A DNA stretch of 64,000 nt from an uncultured Mucispirillum sp. (GCA_944324465.1 CALUWI010000005.1:62001-126000), one strand, 5' to 3'; positions 45,181 to 54,222 are shown, counted from the first letter of the stretch. Numbers and translations are program-made. Notes: a model not told the origin generated them from the letters alone.

Positions 45181-45980
45181 TAAATTACCTCTTTCATTTG
45201 TTTAATAATATCTTCTATTAAAACTCGAACATAATCTCCAACAAAAGTAAGACCATTTCTTCTTGGAATTACAGTAATATCACTGCGTTCAGAAACATCT
45301 GATGCAGTAAAAAAACTTTCTGTTGGAAAATATCCTTCGTCATCTTTTAACCCAAACATATCTTTTGCAAAAACATCCATTTCAAATACAGTAGATAATG
45401 GAGAAATTCTAATAGATATATCGCCACCTGAAGCAGCAAAATCATCAACAGTTTTACCTACTGGAAGACCTGCTGTAACAGGATTATAATGCTTATTAAA
45501 AGCTATTCTGTTATGAAAAACTAAACTTTCAGCTTCATCAAAAGTAAAAATACTTCTTGTCTGCTGCATTAAATCTTCAACACCCTGCCTGCCGTAAATA
45601 CATACAGGTAAAGACAATACAACAGAAACATCAGCTACAGGCACTGCAATATTTCTTAAAATTTTTCTAACAGGCTCATATACTTTAAATACTTCTGCAT
45701 CTGGAGAAAATTCATAACCAGTAATATCAATAATAGTGCCGTCAAAATTTTTAATAATTTTTTCATCATGCATTGGTTTTGCAAGCATAATTAAAAGTTC
45801 TGCATCTTTTAAAAGTGATAAATCTGTTTCTACATACCCTTCTGCACTATCTTCTAATGATTCTGCAAATTCTTTATCTCCAAATATAGTATATTCTAAA
45901 AGTGGAAATTCTTCTTCTATTTTAGATAGAAAATCCAGTAATAATAAATAATCATTAATAAAAATCGCTGTTTTTAACAT
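45180..45980 (-). CDS. Aspartate-semialdehyde dehydrogenase/Usg-like protein without catalytic residues
   Basis: The 266-residue C-terminal half matches ASADH/Usg: LPVCIYGRQGVEDLMQQT, then NRIAFNKHYNP, and late SDITVIPRRNGLTFVGDYVR followed by a long helix. The N-terminal Rossmann GxxGxxG loop is not recognisable and the catalytic Asn-Cys is missing; the only Cys is in LPVCIYG. The protein is shorter than ASADH (~340). It overlaps the NifS homologue start by 1 nt, so the pair is coupled. Function unknown; a structural or regulatory partner of the Fe-S set is possible. Confidence 0.65.
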   Translation of the reverse strand: MLKTAIFINDYLLLLDFLSKIEEEFPLLEYTIFGDKEFAESLEDSAEGYVETDLSLLKDAELLIMLAKPMHDEKIIKNFDGTIIDITGYEFSPDAEVFKVYEPVRKILRNIAVPVADVSVVLSLPVCIYGRQGVEDLMQQTRSIFTFDEAESLVFHNRIAFNKHYNPVTAGLPVGKTVDDFAASGGDISIRISPLSTVFEMDVFAKDMFGLKDDEGYFPTESFFTASDVSERSDITVIPRRNGLTFVGDYVRVLIEDIIKQMKEVI

Positions 45981-45998
45981 TATATATAAACCTTTAAC

Positions 45999-46943
45999 TT
46001 ATCTTCTAATTAATTCTAGTTTGCCGTCTTGTGCTTCATAATTTAATATACGAACAACATTTCTACTGCCAAAGTTAGAATATTCCTGTCCATTATATTC
46101 CATTGAGACTGCAACAGCATTACCAATTTCTATTCTAAATGTTTTATCAAATTCTATTTCTATTTCTGTGCCCCGTCTTGCATTAACTTCATTTTCTTCA
46201 CCTTTATCTGTGCTGTATTTAAACCAGCAGTTTTCAGAGAATTTTACTTTTACTTTTTCTGGTGATAAAACAACAGGTGTTGGAATAGTTTGTGCAAATA
46301 ATGGGTCAATATATGCTGGCTCTGTAGTATTATCATAAGCATTTGTTGTCATATTATCTGTATTATTATCAGCATAAATTGATGTGCCGTAATAATTAAA
46401 ATATGAATTATTATCGCTTGTATTATCACCTGCAAAAGTAACAGCAGGTTCTGGCTCTACAACTGTAGCAGGCACTGGAGTATCTACTGCAGTATTGCTG
46501 CTGCCGATAGTAATTGTATTATTTAGCATACTGCTGGAATACACATAATAGCCACCATAGCCAATAAGCAGCAGAAATATAATAAGCAGTATTAATGTAA
46601 CTGGTTTTTTACTGCTTTTTTTCTCATTTTCTAAAAAACTTGTTTCGGTAGTAGATGGAGTATATTCTTCCTGAGTAATATCTTTTGGCTGTGCTGGTGC
46701 TCCTTCTTTAGGACATTCTGCAGAAAAAAGCGGCCAAACAACATTTTCATAATCTAAATTTAAAAACTCTGCATATTTTTTTACAAATCCATAAGCATGT
46801 AAATATGATGGTAAATCTTTAAATCTTCCTTCTTCTATTATTTTAATAAAATTTTCTCTGATTCTTGTATCATCAACTACATCTTGTATTGATTTTTTCT
46901 GTTCTTCCCTAGTTGATTTTAAAAGATTTCCTAATTCACTCAT
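45999..46943 (-). CDS. rodZ: RodZ-like cytoskeletal membrane protein
   Basis: Start ATG 46943 follows GGAG by 7 nt, giving 314 residues; longer readings from 47042 lack a ribosome site. The N-terminal HTH (MSELGNLLKSTREEQKKSIQ, residues 1-75), one membrane helix near 113-133 (VTLILLIIFLLLIGYGGYYV), an Asn/Thr-rich linker and a periplasmic DUF4115 domain (KFSENCWFKYS..., about 230-314) match RodZ. It links MreB to the wall elongation machinery. The linker is of low complexity. Confidence 0.85.
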   Translation of the reverse strand: MSELGNLLKSTREEQKKSIQDVVDDTRIRENFIKIIEEGRFKDLPSYLHAYGFVKKYAEFLNLDYENVVWPLFSAECPKEGAPAQPKDITQEEYTPSTTETSFLENEKKSSKKPVTLILLIIFLLLIGYGGYYVYSSSMLNNTITIGSSNTAVDTPVPATVVEPEPAVTFAGDNTSDNNSYFNYYGTSIYADNNTDNMTTNAYDNTTEPAYIDPLFAQTIPTPVVLSPEKVKVKFSENCWFKYSTDKGEENEVNARRGTEIEIEFDKTFRIEIGNAVAVSMEYNGQEYSNFGSRNVVRILNYEAQDGKLELIRR

Positions 46944-47086
46944 TATGCTCTCCATAACTACTTCGTACCATTTCACAGAGTAGTCTACTATTTTTCTATA
47001 TTTTTTCAACATATTTTTTTCATTACATTGAAAAAAATTCATATTTCATACAAAATATTATATATATAACTATGTTTATCAATAAT

Positions 47087-47857
47087 TTATATATTATTAT
47101 AATACAGCATCATAAGCCCGTCTAAAGTAAGGTTTGGCTCATATACTGCTTTAAACTCCATATCATTTGATATATCATTACCTAATCCGCCGGTAATAAT
47201 TACATTTACTTTTTCATCAGCAAATTCTTCCTGCAGCACCCTTCTTAATAGTCCGTTTATCATTTCTAAATATCCAAAATAGATACCAGACTGTATATGG
47301 TGAACAGTATTTTTGCCAATAACAGATGCAGGTTTTTTAATGCTTACTTCTGGCAGCTGGGCAGTATTTGAGCGAAGCATTTTAGATGCAAGCATAATAC
47401 CAGGGCATATTATACCACCTATATATGCTCCATTTTTATTAATAATATCAAAAGTTGTAGCAGTACCAAAATCAATCACTATACATGGCTTGCCGTATTT
47501 TTTTACACCTGCAACAGCATTTGCAATTCTGTCTGCTCCCACTTCTTTTGGATTATCTACCTGCATAGTAATACCTGTTTTTATTTCGCTGTTAACAAGC
47601 AGGGCATTTATTTTTAAATATTTTTTTATCATTCTTGTAAATGTATACTGCAGCTGTGGCACAACACTGCCAATAATTGCACCTTCAATATCAGCAACAG
47701 GTACATTATTTCTTTCAAGTAAAGTCAGCAAAAGGCTTGCATATTCATCAGTAGTTTTATCATGTATAGACTGAATACGGAATTTATATATTAATTTATC
47801 ATTATTATATATACCAAAAACAGTATTTGTATTACCTATATCAACCGTTAAAATCAT
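47087..47857 (-). CDS. coaX: Type III pantothenate kinase
   Basis: CoaX phosphorylates pantothenate, the first step of CoA synthesis, downstream of panB/panC. The 256-residue ASKHA fold has LTVDIGNTNTVFGIY (phosphate loop), NPKEVGADRIANAV, VIDFGTATTFDII and GGIICPGI. Type III enzymes need no feedback by CoA. The ATG is inside the birA 3' end by 17 nt. Confidence 0.95.
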   Translation of the reverse strand: MILTVDIGNTNTVFGIYNNDKLIYKFRIQSIHDKTTDEYASLLLTLLERNNVPVADIEGAIIGSVVPQLQYTFTRMIKKYLKINALLVNSEIKTGITMQVDNPKEVGADRIANAVAGVKKYGKPCIVIDFGTATTFDIINKNGAYIGGIICPGIMLASKMLRSNTAQLPEVSIKKPASVIGKNTVHHIQSGIYFGYLEMINGLLRRVLQEEFADEKVNVIITGGLGNDISNDMEFKAVYEPNLTLDGLMMLYYNNI

Positions 47858-48617
47858 ACCCTATCTCTCCAACATTTATATTTGATATTTGATTTGTATT
47901 AATATCCTGCACAATCAGTTCTCCATTTGGCAGTATTCCTTTTTCTATCATTTCTTTTTTTATGCCGTTTATATGAACAGATATTTTTTTATTATAATTT
48001 GCAGAATATTTCTGCCATAAATCTTCTATTTTTAATGCACCATCTTTATATTTATTAAGCATCTGCTCCATAGTGTTTAAAATCTCAGCTAAAATCAGCT
48101 CTTTTTTTATTTCCTTATTAGTATTTAAATAAACTGATGTTGCTCTATAAGCAATATCTTCAGGAAAATCTTTATTAAATACATTAATACCTGCACCAAA
48201 AACTATTTTAGCAGCATTATTGCCAGTAAAAGATGCTTCAAGCAGCATACCACTTACTTTTTTATCATTTATAACACAGTCATTAGGCCATTTTAATTTT
48301 GTTTCTGCATATAATGAAATACCGTTACATACAGAATAACCTGCAATAATATTAAATGGCATAAGCATTTCAGGGGAAAGTCCAGTTAATAAAATAGAGA
48401 ATATTAATGATGAGCCTGTATCTATCCAGCTTCTGCCGCTTCTGCCGCGGCCTTTTGTCTGTAACGATGTTATTACTACAGAGCCATAAGAAAACTCTCC
48501 ATTAAGTAAAATATCATTTGTAGATGTAACTTTATCATAAATATATAAATTTTTACCAAAACTTAAAGTATTAAGTGAGCTATAAAAAAGAGATTTATCA
48601 AACAATTTTACTACCAT
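47841..48617 (-). CDS. birA: Biotin--[acetyl-CoA-carboxylase] ligase
   Basis: This 258-residue ligase lacks the N-terminal HTH repressor domain. The biotin/ATP loop is TKGRGRSGRSWIDTGSSLIFS, followed by KLKWPNDCVINDKKVSGMLLEAS and FGAGINVF. A short C-terminal SH3-like domain (ISVHINGIKKEM) follows. It biotinylates the acetyl-CoA carboxylase carrier. birA and coaX overlap and form one unit. Unlike E. coli BirA it is not expected to repress transcription. Confidence 0.93.
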   Translation of the reverse strand: MVVKLFDKSLFYSSLNTLSFGKNLYIYDKVTSTNDILLNGEFSYGSVVITSLQTKGRGRSGRSWIDTGSSLIFSILLTGLSPEMLMPFNIIAGYSVCNGISLYAETKLKWPNDCVINDKKVSGMLLEASFTGNNAAKIVFGAGINVFNKDFPEDIAYRATSVYLNTNKEIKKELILAEILNTMEQMLNKYKDGALKIEDLWQKYSANYNKKISVHINGIKKEMIEKGILPNGELIVQDINTNQISNINVGEIGYDFNG

Positions 48618-48733
48618 GCATTTTTTTTAAATTATTTTTTTATCATATATTATTAATAATAACAAGTTAGATTTTAAAAATATACTTCATCAACTTATAA
48701 TATAATCAATAAATATTTTTTTTAAGATAAATA

Positions 48734-48762
48734 TAGACTTTTTTTATTCTTCATACTATAAT
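48734..48762 (+). promoter_or_regulatory. Putative promoter of the phosphofructokinase gene
   Basis: TAGACT (48734-48739) and TATAAT (48757-48762) have 17-nt spacing and lie 38 nt before the start codon, in an otherwise AT-rich gap between divergent genes. Confidence 0.6.
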
Positions 48763-48799
48763 TTGATAAATCAATAAAAAACTAAAATCAGGGGGTTTT

Positions 48800-50014
48800 A
48801 TGGGTAACATTCGTAACATCGGAATTATTACAGCAGGAGGCGACTGCGGCGGCCTTAATGCAGTTGTTAGAGGTGCTGCAAAAATGGCAGAATCAAAAGG
48901 TATTGGTGCATTAGTTATACCTAATGGTTATGCTGGTCTTTATAATTTAGTTGATTTTGAAAGCCTTACAAACTTAAATGGTGCTAGGAGCGAAGATATT
49001 AAATCTATCAGAGCAGGAAGTGAAGCCGGCCACTCTCGTGTTAAAATTTCTAAAATTAAAGACGATAATAAATATAAAAGAATTGTTGACGGCCTTAAAA
49101 AATTCAATATTGATGGTCTTGTAATATCTGGCGGTGATGATACAGGCAGTGTTGTTGTTGACCTTCATGAAAATGGTATTCCTGTTGTTCATGCTCCTAA
49201 AACTATGGATTTAGATTTACAAACATATTCTGTTGGCGGCGATTCTACTATTAATAAAATTGCTACTATACTTGAAGATTTAAAAACTACAGGCAGAACA
49301 CATAACAGAATAATGGTTATGGAAGTTTTTGGCAGATATGCAGGTCACACAGCTTTCCGCGGCGGTATTGCAGCAGATGCTGACTGTATATTAATACCAG
49401 AAGTTCCAGTTGATTTTAATGCAGTTTATGAACACATTAAAAGCACATATATGAGAAGAATTTTATCAAGCGATGTTAGAGCTGGCACATACACTATCGT
49501 TGTTGCAGAAGGTGTTAAAGATGAAAACGGCAACCTTTTCTCAGAAGGCGGTGCTAAAGATGCTTTCGGTCATGTTAAACTTGCAGGTGCTGGTAAATTT
49601 GTAAAAAGCAAAATAGAAGAAATGCTTAAAGCTGACCCAGATGTTAAAAAATTCATGAAAGAATCTGGCATGTATGTAGAAGGACTTCTTGAAATTCCAG
49701 AAGTTAGAGATGTAAACCCTGGTCATATTGTTAGATGCGGTGAAAGCTCTGCTTATGATGCAAACTTCGGTAAAGAAGTTGGTGCTGCTGCAGTTCAGCT
49801 TTTAATTGATAATATTCATGGTGTAACAGTATCTCACATTACTGGTAATGGCGAAATTCGTTATATGGTAACAAAAGATGCTATCGTTCAAAGACATGTT
49901 GATTTAGGTGTACTTGCATTACATGAAAACTTAGGTGTATGTTTCGGTAGAAAACCACAGCCATCTAGTCCTAAATCAGCAAAAATTGACTCATTACCTG
50001 ATAGAATATATTAA
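48800..50014 (+). CDS. 6-phosphofructokinase, likely pyrophosphate-dependent
   Basis: The 404-residue PFK has TAGGDCGGLNAVVRGAAK at the start. The residue pair that separates donors points to PPi: GGDDTGS (111-117; ATP enzymes have GGDGS) and APKTMDLDL (ATP enzymes have PGTIDND). GGDSTINKI, MEVFGRYAGH and IPEVPVDF match the larger group with both types. It would phosphorylate fructose 6-phosphate with reversible PPi use. Start follows CAGGGGG. Monocistronic with promoter and terminator. Confidence 0.9.
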   Translation: MGNIRNIGIITAGGDCGGLNAVVRGAAKMAESKGIGALVIPNGYAGLYNLVDFESLTNLNGARSEDIKSIRAGSEAGHSRVKISKIKDDNKYKRIVDGLKKFNIDGLVISGGDDTGSVVVDLHENGIPVVHAPKTMDLDLQTYSVGGDSTINKIATILEDLKTTGRTHNRIMVMEVFGRYAGHTAFRGGIAADADCILIPEVPVDFNAVYEHIKSTYMRRILSSDVRAGTYTIVVAEGVKDENGNLFSEGGAKDAFGHVKLAGAGKFVKSKIEEMLKADPDVKKFMKESGMYVEGLLEIPEVRDVNPGHIVRCGESSAYDANFGKEVGAAAVQLLIDNIHGVTVSHITGNGEIRYMVTKDAIVQRHVDLGVLALHENLGVCFGRKPQPSSPKSAKIDSLPDRIY

Positions 50015-50031
50015 TAATTATTAAATCTATT

Positions 50032-50064
50032 ACCCTTTCAGTATAAAAACTGAAAGGGTTTTTT
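50032..50064 (+). terminator. Terminator after phosphofructokinase
   Basis: ACCCTTTCAGT and ACTGAAAGGGT form a perfect 11-bp stem around ATAAAA, followed by TTTTT. Confidence 0.92.
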
Positions 50065-50088
50065 ATATTTACAGTTAGAGTTTTAATT

Positions 50089-50715
50089 ATGAAGTTTTCT
50101 TATAATACTGTGGCACTTGTTTTTGATATTATTGATAAAATATTTTTTAGACTTGGCAGAAATAATCCTAGAAAAGCAATTTATAACCTTATTCCAAACA
50201 GCAGCATTAATATTTTAGATGTATGTACTGGTACAGGCTCAAATGTTATAAAAATAGCAAAAGATAAACCAAATGTAAAAATCACTGGTATAGATAATTC
50301 TCAAGGAATGTTAAATGTTGGATTAAAGAAAATATCAAAACATAAACTGAATAATATAAACTTTTTACTGCAGGATGCAGTAGATATGCAGTTTGAAAGT
50401 AAATCTTTTGATTATGCACTAATATCATTAATTCTTCATGAAATGGATAAAAATACATCATATAAAACTCTGCAGAATACATACAATGTATTAAAAGATA
50501 ATGGCAAATTAATTGTATTTGAATTTATCTATCCAGAAAGCAAAAAATTCTTGCCAAATTTAGCCTTTAAACTTGTAAAAAAAGTGGAAGATGATAACCT
50601 TTTCCCAGAATTTTTATCATATAATAAAGAAGAATATTTTAAGAATAATGGGTTTAAAATAGATAAAATACATAAATTTCAATATACAGTAATTTATGAA
50701 CTTGTAAAAATATAA
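50089..50715 (+). CDS. Class I SAM-dependent methyltransferase (UbiE-like)
   Basis: This 208-residue methyltransferase_11 type has motif I INILDVCTGTGSNVIKIAKD, then ITGIDNSQGMLNVG and FDYALISLILHEM, with ENG-like KDNGKLIVFEF near the end. The resemblance to UbiE/MenG is general, and the order of motifs fits a small-molecule or quinone methyltransferase. MenG as a menaquinone C-methyltransferase is a possibility, but nothing around proves it. It follows the pfk terminator by 24 nt. Confidence 0.75.
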   Translation: MKFSYNTVALVFDIIDKIFFRLGRNNPRKAIYNLIPNSSINILDVCTGTGSNVIKIAKDKPNVKITGIDNSQGMLNVGLKKISKHKLNNINFLLQDAVDMQFESKSFDYALISLILHEMDKNTSYKTLQNTYNVLKDNGKLIVFEFIYPESKKFLPNLAFKLVKKVEDDNLFPEFLSYNKEEYFKNNGFKIDKIHKFQYTVIYELVKI

Positions 50716-51114
50716 CTACAATAAACTACTGTCCGGCTGCTGACCGTCATGAGCAGACCATAAACATTCAGTAATATTCATATCTGAAAAAACTGCTTTA
50801 AAAGAAGAATTTTCTGGACTGCATACATATACACCAAAAGATATTGTTTTATCTGCTTTATTTAAATGGCATATTCTCATTTGAGAAAAATCTATTCCAT
50901 TAAATGAATATTCAATCTTAAAATCACTTTCTCTGCGGCTTAATCTATACCAAATATATTTTATATCTGCAGATACACTTATAGTTGCCCAGTCTGAATA
51001 ACCTGCATTTGTAACTACACTTCCTAAATTATGGCACATTTTGTTTTCATATTCTATTGATGCTTTAATCCAGTTTTCGCTGTCTAAATAAATTATAATA
51101 CCGCACTGGTCAAA
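50716..51114 (-). pseudogene. N-terminally truncated DUF1349-family gene
   Basis: The frame from 51114 to the stop at 50716 reads FDQCGIIIYLDSENWIKASI, then EYENKMCHNLGSVVT, NAGYSDWATIS and YRLSRRESDFKIEYSFNG. This matches the middle and end of concanavalin-like DUF1349 proteins (DQAGLL...WLKAGIEY...VVT..YSDWS). The N-terminal ~60 residues of the family are missing, a TGA sits immediately before FDQCG (51115-51117), and no start codon exists ahead of the conserved WIKASIEY. It lies directly after the flagellar gene. I take it as a decaying fragment; a late start at ATG 51039 would remove conserved core. Confidence 0.7.
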
Positions 51115-51135
51115 TCAGTGAATTTCATTTTATAT

Positions 51136-51741
51136 TTATGCTTTAAGATTTATTACAGTTCCAAGCATTTCATCGCTTGTACGAATAGTTACAGCATTAG
51201 CTTCAAAAAACCTTTGGTTTACTATATTATTTACCATTTCATCATCAATATCTATATTAGAAGAAACCATATAGCCTGATAGTATGCTAAAGCCTGTTGG
51301 TTCATATTCCTGCCCTTCTGCTCCTGCTGGTGTTATTGTGCCAAGCAGCTTGCCGTCACTATATAAATTACCTTCATTATCAAGGCGAACATTACCACCA
51401 GCCCCTGTAAAAAGCAGCTCGCCTGAAGGACCTCTAAAATTACCAAAATCATCTACGGCAAATCTGCCTGCAGCATAGCTGTAAGTATTTAATAAGTCTT
51501 CTTCACTGCCACTGCCAAATACTGCAATGTCAGAAGGCACACCTGTAGGTATAAGACTGCCTTGATTATCATTTGGTCTTATAGCATTAAGTTTTACTCC
51601 ACCAGTGCTTAGTTCAGACAAAAATGCACTGTTAGACTTATAACTTGGTGTTTTTACATTTGCAATATTATTGGCTGTTACAGCAGAAACTGCAGCTGCA
51701 GCATTCAGTGCAGTTGCTGCTCCAAACATGGCATTAATCAA
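51136..51741 (-). CDS. Flagellar basal-body rod/hook family protein
   Basis: The 201-residue protein has the N-terminal rod motif AVTANNIANVKTPSYKSNSAF and the C-terminal DEMVNNIVNQRFFEANAVTIRTSDEMLGTVINL. These are both ends shared by FlgB/C/E/F/G family members. The middle is short, so it is smaller than FlgG/FlgF (~250-260) and longer than FlgC (~140). Export is via the flagellar type III system without a signal peptide. It is not in a flagellar operon. Exact subtype is undecided. Confidence 0.8.
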   Translation of the reverse strand: MINAMFGAATALNAAAAVSAVTANNIANVKTPSYKSNSAFLSELSTGGVKLNAIRPNDNQGSLIPTGVPSDIAVFGSGSEEDLLNTYSYAAGRFAVDDFGNFRGPSGELLFTGAGGNVRLDNEGNLYSDGKLLGTITPAGAEGQEYEPTGFSILSGYMVSSNIDIDDEMVNNIVNQRFFEANAVTIRTSDEMLGTVINLKA

Positions 51742-51756
51742 TATATGCTCCCTTTT

Positions 51757-53346
51757 CTATTTAATACCTTCTATTTCCCCTTTAATAACCATCTCTTTTA
51801 ACTTTCTTTTTAAGATTTTACCAATAGTTGTTAATGGCAGTTCATCTGGGAAATATACATATTTAGGTATTTTAAAATTAGCTATATATTTTTTCAAATA
51901 TGCTTTCACATCTTTTTCTGTAATATTAACATCTGGGTCTTTTTTAATATATGCAAGTATAGTTTCATCGCCGTCTTCATCAGGTACACTGATAACTGCA
52001 GCAGCTTCTACACCTTTTATATTATGAATATGTTCTTCTATCTCTCTAGGATAAACATTCATACCTTTAACTAATATTAAATCTTTTTTCCTGTCAACAA
52101 TAGTTATATATCCATCATTATCCATAGTACCTAAATCACCAGTAAAAAACCAGCCGTTTTTTATGGCTTCTGCAGTTTCTTTTGGCATTTTCCAGTATCC
52201 CTGCATAATATTAGGTCCTTTAGCTATAATTTCACCGACTTCGCCTCTTGGCACTTCCATATCATCTTTATCAACAATTTTAACAGATACACCATAAAAT
52301 GCTCTGCCTACTGTGCCTGCTCTAGGGGCTTCAAGAGTATTTCCTGCTACAACTGGCGATGCTTCTGAAAGCCCATATCCTTCAATTAATGGTATACCAA
52401 ATTTTCTTTGAAATTTATTATAAATATCAACAGGCAGACCTGATCCGCTGCATAAGTGTATTTTAATTGGATAAATAAACTTAATAAAAAGTTTTGGCAT
52501 TTTAGCTTTAACAAGTGCAGAATACACTGTTGGCACAGCTGCCATAACTGTAGGCCGTTTAAATATTAATATATCTCTGAATTTTTTAGTTTTTAAATCC
52601 ATTACTGATTCTAAAATAACAATAGATGCACCTAAATATGACGGGAACATAATAGTTACTTCAAAAGAATATATATGAAACATTGGTAAAAACAGTAAAA
52701 ATCTGTCTTTATGTGTCATTTTATAAGATACAGCAGCCATTTCCACCATACTTATTAAATTACCATGGGAAAGCATTGCACCTTTTGGTGCACCTGTTGT
52801 GCCTGATGTATAAATAATAACTGCAGTATCTTCCTGTTTTATATCTATTTCAAGAGGAAGTTCGCTCATATTTTTATCTTTAACTAATACATTTTCAGCA
52901 CCCCAGTTTGCAGCACTGTCATCAAATGAAAAAACAGACTTTAAACATGAGCAGTCTTCTTTAACTTTACTAATTATTCCTTTAAATTTTTCAGAAGTAA
53001 AAATGGCTGTTGCTTCGCAGTTTGAAATTATATAGCTTACTTCTTTATCTTTTAAAAAAGTATTTACTGGCACAACTATACCGCCAGCTTTAGCAATAGC
53101 AAAAGCAGCAAATATAAAATAAGGTGAGTTTTCCATCATTATGGCAACTCTGTCACCTTTACGAATACCTGAAAAAGCAAGCACTCGTGAAATTTTATTA
53201 CATAATTTTTCTGCCTGTTCATAAGTATAAACAATATCTTTAAAAAATATGTATTTTTTACTGCCATTTTTAAATGCCTGATATGTTAATATATCAGCAA
53301 GTGTTTTAGGTTTTGCAACTTCTTCTTTTTTGCGTTTAAATATCAT
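51757..53346 (-). CDS. Long-chain fatty acid--CoA ligase-like AMP-forming enzyme
   Basis: The 529-residue ANL superfamily protein has the P-loop AVIIYTSGTTGAPKGAMLSHG (within residues ~170-190; AMP motif TSGTTGAPKG), EGYGLSEASPVV, the hinge GWFFTGDLGTMDNDGYI, IVDRKKDLI and the catalytic Lys in TTIGKILKRKLKE. It activates a carboxylic acid, probably a fatty acid, as acyl-CoA via acyl-AMP. Substrate is inferred from overall similarity. It lies 3 nt after the upstream unknown gene. Confidence 0.88.
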   Translation of the reverse strand: MIFKRKKEEVAKPKTLADILTYQAFKNGSKKYIFFKDIVYTYEQAEKLCNKISRVLAFSGIRKGDRVAIMMENSPYFIFAAFAIAKAGGIVVPVNTFLKDKEVSYIISNCEATAIFTSEKFKGIISKVKEDCSCLKSVFSFDDSAANWGAENVLVKDKNMSELPLEIDIKQEDTAVIIYTSGTTGAPKGAMLSHGNLISMVEMAAVSYKMTHKDRFLLFLPMFHIYSFEVTIMFPSYLGASIVILESVMDLKTKKFRDILIFKRPTVMAAVPTVYSALVKAKMPKLFIKFIYPIKIHLCSGSGLPVDIYNKFQRKFGIPLIEGYGLSEASPVVAGNTLEAPRAGTVGRAFYGVSVKIVDKDDMEVPRGEVGEIIAKGPNIMQGYWKMPKETAEAIKNGWFFTGDLGTMDNDGYITIVDRKKDLILVKGMNVYPREIEEHIHNIKGVEAAAVISVPDEDGDETILAYIKKDPDVNITEKDVKAYLKKYIANFKIPKYVYFPDELPLTTIGKILKRKLKEMVIKGEIEGIK

Positions 53347-53349
53347 GCC

Positions 53350-54222
53350 TTACTCCGATAAGTGTATTAAATCGTGACTTCTATCATTAAATGCTCTTTT
53401 GAGAATAGGAAGTGCTTCATCTTCCACCATATAACTGCCTGAAATCTCAATCATTTCTTTATATTTTACTTGAGCATTTTTTAAATCAAATTCTTGAATT
53501 TCTTCTCCATCATTATCAGAGCCTTTTAAAACCAGTTTACTGCAGAAATCATTAATAAGCAGTGCTTTTGCAATTTCTTTTGTCTGACTTGCATTTAAAT
53601 TTTGTTTTTGTTTTGGTGCAGAAATTGTAATATCAGCTTTTAAACCACCAAGTTCATCTATAAGCCCTAATAATGTACCTTCTTTTGTAGTCATAAATTC
53701 TGACTGGTATTCATAACTTGGAAAATTAATTGATACTGCTATTTTTTTATAAAAATCCCATGATAATGTAGTTAAATCTATTTTATCTTCAAATAAAGGT
53801 GTCAATTTCACACTGCCGTCTTTTGAAAATTCATTAAGAAATTTTTTAAAAGCACCTACTGGTCCGCCGCCTGCTGCTGCCAGTGATAATATAAAGCGTG
53901 ATTCTGGGTTAACTATTGCATAATAAAGTTCACCAAGAGCACCATCATTTAATGGTATTTCAGCAATACCATCATCTTCTGTAAACCATACAGGCCATGC
54001 ACTTTTTTCTTTTACTACTGAAATAAAATAAGTATCTGTTGCAGCAATATCTACCTTACTGTTTATTTTCCAAAAAAAATGGGACTGCCCTGCATCAAAA
54101 GTGCCAGAACTGTCTTCACTTTTAAGTAATGCATCAAAAGAAAGTTTTAATTCATTAAAGTAATCATCTGTTGCTGCTTCAATAAAATGATATGAAACTA
54201 TAGCTTTTTTACTCCAGCTCAA
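53350..54222 (-). CDS. Unrecognised cytoplasmic protein
   Basis: I set the start at TTG 54222, 6 nt after GGAGGT, giving 290 residues beginning SWSKKAIVSYHFIEAATDDY; the earlier ATG at 54306 lacks a ribosome site. There is no signal peptide or membrane segment. The N-terminal half is beta-rich with LGELYYAIVNPESRFILSLA and a following helix (GAFKKFLNEFS); the C-terminal half is mixed, ending in acidic helices. I do not recognise the family. It precedes the acyl-CoA ligase by 3 nt, so the two are probably co-transcribed. Confidence 0.65.
   Translation of the reverse strand: MSWSKKAIVSYHFIEAATDDYFNELKLSFDALLKSEDSSGTFDAGQSHFFWKINSKVDIAATDTYFISVVKEKSAWPVWFTEDDGIAEIPLNDGALGELYYAIVNPESRFILSLAAAGGGPVGAFKKFLNEFSKDGSVKLTPLFEDKIDLTTLSWDFYKKIAVSINFPSYEYQSEFMTTKEGTLLGLIDELGGLKADITISAPKQKQNLNASQTKEIAKALLINDFCSKLVLKGSDNDGEEIQEFDLKNAQVKYKEMIEISGSYMVEDEALPILKRAFNDRSHDLIHLSE

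Noticed and set aside
47313-47774. 153-residue open frame antisense to coaX
   Set aside because: It lies wholly within the complete coaX gene and has no start signal or recognisable domain.
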